From contig JABWDB010000003.1 of NCBI GenBank assembly GCA_019614645.1, positions 16,391,001 through 16,455,000 on the forward strand: 64,000 bases of DNA, written 5' to 3'. The translations under genes were made by a program, and so were the position numbers. Below, piece after piece: positions 57,501-64,000 of the stretch. The notes below the pieces were generated by a model. It did not search any database. It was given only the letters and a program-made list of their open reading frames with translations, and was not told where the DNA came from. Numbering within the stretch: the stretch's first letter is position 1; each line of letters starts with the position of its first letter. The stretch is from Stratiolaelaps scimitus (Eukaryota; Arthropoda; Arachnida; Mesostigmata; Laelapidae).

Positions 57501-60500
57501 ATGGCCACACAACGGCCTGGCTGAGTGAGCAGGTGTCAGAGATGATGATCGCACGTCGGTGATCTATCGTGGGGTGACTGTACACAGATATTGTATTTAC
57601 CCTTAGGGGGGATTTTGAAGCTGCGGATTCGGCGTGTGACACCGTGCTTGCCTCGAGGACATGAATATACTAAGATGGTAATCTAAGATGGTACGGTAGT
57701 TACTACATATAGATAGATCTATTTATATTTATTGCCGTCTCGTTACGGGTTACACGTCAGCATCGGTATAACCTCGCATCGCAGTAAGCTAAGGGGGATC
57801 GCGCGCGCATGACATATGTGGCCTAAAATTGCTAGCTGGTGACAACTCCATGACCACATAGATTTGTACGAAAAGGCCAATGATTATCGAAGCGCTGACG
57901 CCCTATTTGTTTTCCAACATCGAATATATCGGCTTCACCAGCGTAGTCCTACTGGTCGACAACGGCGCAAGACAATAGATTGCTCCACTTTTGGGACCCA
58001 TCTTCGGGCGTTCGATTGTTATCGGATCTGCGACGAGGTCCTTGGAATAATACGTGTAGAAGAGTTGGGAGAGGTGCGTTGGAAAAGAAACCTACGAACA
58101 GCCACATTAGCAAGTGATCGACCGATTTTTCGGAATATGTGCTTCTATTCCCTGGGAACAATGCAGACGGGACCGAGATGGCGAACCGGAGGTCAGCAGT
58201 CCCACGTGGGACACCCTATTGACTTGATGCTGTTGGATTTTGAACAATCTCCTAGGTCGAAGGGGCTACATCCAAGAATGATGTGCAAAGGAGGATGGAC
58301 ATTTCCCTGAACTGCGAACAAATTCATGAAATGCCTTTCAGTTACCACTAGTCAACCTACTCTGTAAACCAAGAGCAAGGTTCGTTCCGTAGGCACAGTT
58401 ACATTGCTGTTACACACGGTTTAGTTAAGTAAGAAATTTTAACGTATCTGTGAAATATATAGTGAAAAACATCATTGCTAAGTCGAATGCAGACTTTCGG
58501 GTTGGCGGTTTCTGGGGTTACCTTCACCGGCTGGCGTGCATCGATCCAAGCTGTTCGATGCCGAAAACGAGCCTGCAGCCGACGAAAACAACGGGGTGCC
58601 CAGAGTAATCTGAATAAATTACACACCGACAGTGCGGGCCCCATCGACCCTTCAAGGGGTTGGGACAGTGTACAGGGGAGCGAATGAGAGAGAAAGGTGG
58701 CTCAGACGAGATACTCGACGAGCACTTTTGCACGGAACACCAATGGTCGGGTATTGCCCCCCCCCCCTCTCCCGGGGTCTCTTCGATGCATTGGATGCAT
58801 CCGTTCTCCGAGAGACCGGCGACCGAGCGAGCCAGCGTACGAGCCAAGGTTCGACAGGCCGGGCTCGACACCTGCAAGTCTCGTATGAGTATCCGGGACT
58901 GGCACGGCGAGGCGGAACACCTGTCCTAGCGCCTGGACGAGAGATAACAGATTCACGAAAACGGTGGTAGTAGTGCTAGCAGTAGTAGCAGTGGTGGTGA
59001 TGGCGGCGGCGGCGGCAGCAGCAGCAGCAGCAACCTTCTGTAGACTGTAGATAGCAGAGGAGGAAGACCACCGCCCATTTATAGGCAGACAAGGGCCTCG
59101 GCAAGAGCTGGCGAAGCAGGCACATGCAGCATCCTTAGCCAGCTCAGTCTCCTAGCCGCCCGTACCGACAACGAACGCCTGGCTGGTACAATGCATTGCT
59201 GGAGGGAGGGAGGCTAGACAAGGAGGACAGTAAGGGGCCAAGCCCTTGGAGAACACAGCGTAAAGAACGAGAGAAAGGTAAAGAAAAAGCTGCCGAAACC
59301 GCCGTCATTTGGAAGCTTGTCGCCGCCGTCCAAGTTCGGACGAACGGCAAGGCGAACCCGATGCTCCCGGGAGGGATGTGGGTGGAATTCCGACTAGAGT
59401 CAGGAGCACTGCCTGACAGTAGCAGCCACAGCGACAGCCGCCGCCGCCGCCGCCGCCCTAGCGTCAGACTTCTACCAAGGAGGAGCCAAACATTCCTTAG
59501 CTATTGGCCACGCTGGTCAGTATTTCGTCTGACCGTCTCCTCTGTGGTGGCCTGACCACACCCAGCTGGCGGAGGGGAAGCTCAAGCTCGCCATTGTGAC
59601 CTGGTCGAGTACAACGGGACGCACTCGTTCATCTCAGCACTACGTCCTTGTTAGAGAGGTGTGCATCGTAGCAGTATCCAGCAATTCAGGCTGCAGACAT
59701 GGATCTGTTGAAGTTCGAAAGTCTGTGTTCGTCTGTTGATAGGAAGTCGAACAGCCCGCTGGTGCTAGGGGGAGCGACGAACGAGCGTATCCATAACAAT
59801 GTCGTAGTAACATCGTTAGCGCTCGCAGGACGCGAGTCCAGCAAATGAGTTGTTGTGTTGTTTGCGGTCAGCACTCGGGTGGGGGCCGCGCGAGGCTTTC
59901 GGCTGCTGTATGAGGCTTCGAAGCCGGATGAAAATTACACGGCGTAGTTATTATACAAAGCCGGCCTTGCCATACCATTGGTAATAGGGTGAACCTTGTA
60001 CAAACAATGTAGCCACATAGATTCTGAATGTTAAATAGTCCACCGGTGAAAATAATCCACCCATAAGGACGATGCACAGAGCTGAACAAACGCCCATTAT
60101 ACAATTAATGTAATAAGTATTTATAAATACAAATATTGTTGTAATGATTTTTGCTCACTAATTATTGTACATATTAAAATATAAATGAATTTAAGTTTAT
60201 GTCAAGCAATGAGTCATTAGTATTTAGAATAAAATTCATTTTTTGCCAGCACACCTAGTCATCATGAACGACCCGCGTTCAGTGGGTAGTTCAGTTGTTG
60301 ACCACTCTAATAATTTACTAATAAATATTCTTCTTTCAATGTGATAATAAATGGTCGTCGATTGGCTTTTGGTTTCAACATTTGGCCTGTATTGCTTTGT
60401 CGTACGGGGTTAGTACAGCTGAAAACTCCTGTCGTATTCGCTACAACTCGATGGCGCTTTTCGAATGTAATACGTTGTACATGAGCTACCTAGCGTTAGC

Positions 60501-61094
60501 ATTAAATTGAAGAAGACACTGGATCCTCGCAGATCGCTCGACCATCCATCCGGTATTCCTCCCATTAGACATCTCCCTCTATTTAATCCGTATGAAATCA
60601 TGACTACGAGAAATGTCGAAAGGAGAGATCCACTCCTCCCTGAGGCTACGGCGGTATTATCACGACGGCCTTTGTTAACTAAGCTGCCCCCCTTGGCTGT
60701 CTCCTCATGCAGCTGTTAATTGCAATTTGTTTGAAACGTTTCATTATACCAGGTCCTCACCAGAACTCGAGGATGTCCAGTCTGCCGTTCTATCCAAAAC
60801 ACGTGACAAACAATACACTAGGATTTTTAAAATTTGAATTGTGCTCCGAGCGGGGCGCTTGACAAAATCATCACTACTGAAAATTGCTCCCTCTGATGCA
60901 TAGACAATTGTGTCAATTATCGAGCTCAGGTGACTGCTTCACCTGAATTTGCTTGCAGGAGCAACGAACTTTGATATTGTTCTTTTCTGAGCGAGACTAC
61001 TTTTTCAGCCACTGCATCCATTATCCAGTATCCGTTGTTACGCGCATGCCGTACAAGACGAAGAAGGTCACGCTGAGCTTTCTCCCCGGCGATA

Positions 61095-61097
<3 letters not shown>
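57501..61097. other. unassigned, GC-rich then AT-rich
   Basis: GC-rich with trinucleotide runs up to about 59.6 kb, then AT-rich from about 60.1 to 60.4 kb. A 148-codon plus-strand frame at 57864 starts only at a non-ATG codon and has no known domain, so it is not called. Confidence 0.42.
59001..59032 (+). repeat. (GGC)n/(AGC)n trinucleotide tract
   Basis: Five GGC units followed by about six AGC units, preceded by imperfect GTA/GTG units from about 58964. Confidence 0.9.

Positions 61098-61126
<29 letters not shown>
61098..61126. repeat. (TA)n microsatellite
   Basis: About fourteen TA units, followed by interrupted TATATG/TATGTA. Confidence 0.94.
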
Positions 61127-61129
<3 letters not shown>

Positions 61130-64000
61130 ATATATGTATATGTATATACCTCAAACGTAGCTGCGGGGAATGAGAGAATAGAGGCGCGAAGCGAAAAGCT
61201 GGTGGTCTTCCCACTGACCGGACCTCCACTTTGCAACACCTTAACACGTTCCTTCGACATACTCATAGAATGCGAATAGAAGCGGATGGAGGCAGACCAC
61301 CGCTAGGGCCAGCTGCATGGGCATCTACGAGTACGCGAGGTGAGGCATTGTTCTAGCCACTACGAGAAGCACTCGTGTTGTCGGAGTAGCAGTACCAGTG
61401 ACAGCGAGAGGTAGACCATTAGCGAGGACCCAAAGTGCGGACACGCAACAACCCGCTTATCGATGTAACCTCCTACCTACCACTGTCATTGCCAACGCCC
61501 GCTTCATCTAAAAGCGTTGGACATGGGACCATACACACTATCCGCGAGTGCTATGCATGTACACACATGTGTGTACGTACAAAATGCGAGAGGATACGTT
61601 GGCTATGAGGTGAATAGGTGAGGTGTAATGCTGACTCTCTAGTTAGGTCGGCTGGCACGATGCGATCCCCAACTTCGTTGAGGATAACTCGGCGAACGTT
61701 ATTGTTCGTAACCGCCCCGTCCCTGCCCCGTAACGAGAGCAATGCGCCTACTGGAGATGACCTCATTCGCGCTCTATGCGCTCTCCTCTTTGCGCTACAT
61801 AAATAGCGAGCAGCTCCGTGAAGCAGCGCATAGCCTCTCTCTAACGTCCTGTGGCACGCAGGGTATTAGAATTCGCGAGAGATGACGACGCTAGCCTCGC
61901 AATGTCAGGACCCCGAATGTCCTGCAATGTGTGCCAGGCTGTGCCTGAGCCTCCTCCCTCCATTGTGCTCCTGCCTCTAATCTACGCTTCCGTGGCTTAC
62001 CATGATCGAAGTCAAATTAAATATCATGATTACGGCAACAACGAAGGTTTTCGATTTGATGCGAGTATTTTGCCACCAGTATATACATGGGCACTCGCTG
62101 ATTTGAGCTTTTCTTAAGTGCCAGTTCGATTCACTAACGCAGGCGACCACAAAAGATGCCGAACAACAAATGAATCCAATGGCAGATTTTCCCTAAGCTG
62201 TATTATATACATAGCAGCTACTGTTGCTTATTTACCGAGTGCATCAAGGGTGATATGATAAATGCCAATATTTTCTGAGTCGCAGGGGTTCTCCATATAG
62301 AAGTTCCACTTCTGTATAGATCTGTCTATTTCGTCTTCCGTACGTCCACGCATTATTTTTCGAGTCTAGCCGAGTCGTAGCTGTCGCCCCCATGTGTACG
62401 TATGCGCGTCTTCTTTATCATTGCAGGCACATCTAGTGATTGACATTTGGTATCGATGTGAATCTTTATCGCTACCTTGCACGGGTGCTCACATCGAGTT
62501 ATGCACAAACGAACGCCGGCATTTATTCACGCCTCAAGCTGTCATGTAATGCTGCCGAATGCTGTTGACTGCATCTGGAGTTTGTGCCTACGCTCAGGAT
62601 GAAGTTGTCAGAAGTTGTCGGAGCGAGAGAGTGGCGCAGAGACAGGTCTGAGGACCAGACGAAAACGATTGGATCTGTCGGTCGAGTAAATGGGAGGCGG
62701 GCGTGATACTGCTGAACGTGACATGAAGCGGCGTGCACTCACATTGAAATGACATGGCATTGCATGCAAGTGTTTGCGCATACCCGGTTGGCCAGACTCG
62801 TGGTATGGGTCGCGGTGTCACGCCCGTATCGCCAGACTTGCCTCAGCCCATAGACAAACGGCGGAACATGAGTCGTTGATAAGGGGCCCGTCTATCTCGT
62901 CAGCGACCGTCCCACGACCATGATGAGTTCGTGGCAGTATGTTCGTCATAGTTCGTTGAGCGCAGGTACGTGCTGACAGCATCAGCAGCACAAACAGGTG
63001 CCGCTGTCGCTCATCACAAAGCAAGGGAGAGATTGAAAGCAAGCGAGAGAGAGAGAGAGAGAGAGAGACCATGTTACGTTCTTCTGCAACTGGCTGTCTC
63101 TCTAACGCGGTAAGGTTGACTGTTGGGGTGAGGCAGAGGCACCGGCAAATGATTCGAGCGGGCTTCTCACCGACAAGTCGCATGAAGAACGTCTGTGAAA
63201 CAGGTAGACCATAATAACTGACGTGCGGAGGCCATCTCTTTCTCTCTCTCTCTTCCGTTTGTGTTCAAGACCATTTTGACGAAACTCCAACTGGCTCATG
63301 TGAGACCGCGTCCACTGCTTTGGGGCACAGACAACATGACGATGTCGCGTGGTTCAGACGGGCGACCCTGTAGCGCTAGAAAATTGGAAGCTGACACGGA
63401 ACGAGGAGTAGGCCTGAGTCTCTTCCTACCATGCGCAGTCGGCTGTTGGCAACGGTTTGACGGGCCGCGCACGGCCGCTGTTGTTGTTGTTGACTCTTCG
63501 AGTGTTCTTTCCCAATCTGTAACAGCGTTCGTTTTCGGCGCATAGTGATGTGCAACTTGCATCCGAGTTGGCACCGTTTGGAATTTCTTGAGTGCATAAA
63601 CTGCACTGAAAATATTGCTGTTGCTATATTGTCGTGCAATGGACGTGTGTGCCTATTTGCGTAGACGCTACCTGTTTGCGTAGAATACATTACGGGTACT
63701 GGATTGAACTGTTATTTGTATATTATTAGAATATATGGATTGAGCTATTAAGAGATGACAATACAATAATACATTCGTGTGAGAATAACGAACTATGGTC
63801 ATATGTGTACTTATCCTCGTGCGCCTCCAAAAGTCTTTCTCCACTGTTATTGGTGTTGCCATTCGCGATACATGTGGACATGTATCGCTAGACGCGAAAT
63901 ATTGTTGGAGTAGAGAATATGCCTCAATGAATACTACAGCCCACACTGATTTCCAGTTATTACGAGAGTTGAATAGAACATAACAACAGCTAGTCACTTT
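61127..64000. other. unassigned sequence to window end
   Basis: No gene, RNA or mobile element is recognised apart from the GA tract at 63.05 kb. Confidence 0.45.
63044..63068 (+). repeat. (GA)n microsatellite
   Basis: About twelve GA units. Confidence 0.94.

Noticed and set aside
57864..58310. 148-codon plus-strand open frame
   Set aside because: It opens only at a non-ATG codon, has no known motif and no promoter or splice context.
1..64000. CRISPR arrays, operons or bacterial genes
   Set aside because: No spaced direct repeats, ribosome binding sites or tightly packed genes occur; the window reads as eukaryotic throughout.

Overview
The window looks like nuclear DNA from an arthropod. 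A mite or other arachnid is possible, but nothing recognised in it fixes the taxon. The evidence is long stretches without open coding sequence, many (TA)n, (GA)n, (CA)n and trinucleotide microsatellites, no obvious CpG depletion, decayed mariner-type DNA transposons and non-LTR reverse transcriptase remnants, and a TATA plus initiator core promoter of insect/arachnid style. No operons, rRNA, convincing tRNA or CRISPR arrays were seen. Apart from the transposon remnants, no protein family could be named with confidence.

Layout. Positions 1-2480 are mostly unassigned, with a 71-bp TA microsatellite and two small head-to-head ORFs near 0.9-1.35 kb. Positions 2.48-5.0 kb are GC-rich and hold the best gene-start signal in the window: TATAAAGG at 4219, an initiator-like site near 4247, and then a stretch with no ATG on the plus strand from 4212 to 5003, containing several good splice donors (best GTAAGT at 4903). 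I read this as a 5' untranslated first exon of a plus-strand gene whose coding exons are not recognisable here; much of the rest could then be its first intron. Positions 6.5-7.8 kb hold broken coding-like sequence on the minus strand. Positions 10-14.4 kb are another GC-rich block. Positions 14.4-22.1 kb are largely featureless.

Near 22.8 kb a near-palindromic RFX X-box-like site lies 66 bp upstream of a 77-codon ORF. A mariner element with an internal deletion spans 25.5-26.35 kb, followed by an unassigned 115-codon ORF on the minus strand at 26.7-27.06 kb. An imperfect inverted repeat with arms of about 118 bp and a loop of about 160 bp lies at 31.13-31.53 kb. A second mariner-type element with intact terminal inverted repeats and TA flanks lies at 33,561-34,542. 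Non-LTR reverse transcriptase remnants lie at 38.0-39.1 kb (plus) and 45.5-45.8 kb (minus).

A second promoter-like arrangement (TATATAAAG, a short upstream ORF, a strong ATG and a 110-codon ORF whose stop overlaps a splice donor) is at 51.35-51.76 kb, inside a GC-rich region that runs with interruptions to about 59.6 kb. The remainder to 64 kb is unassigned apart from microsatellites. The unassigned ORFs are hypotheses, and no functional pathway linking genes in the window can be argued from the sequence.
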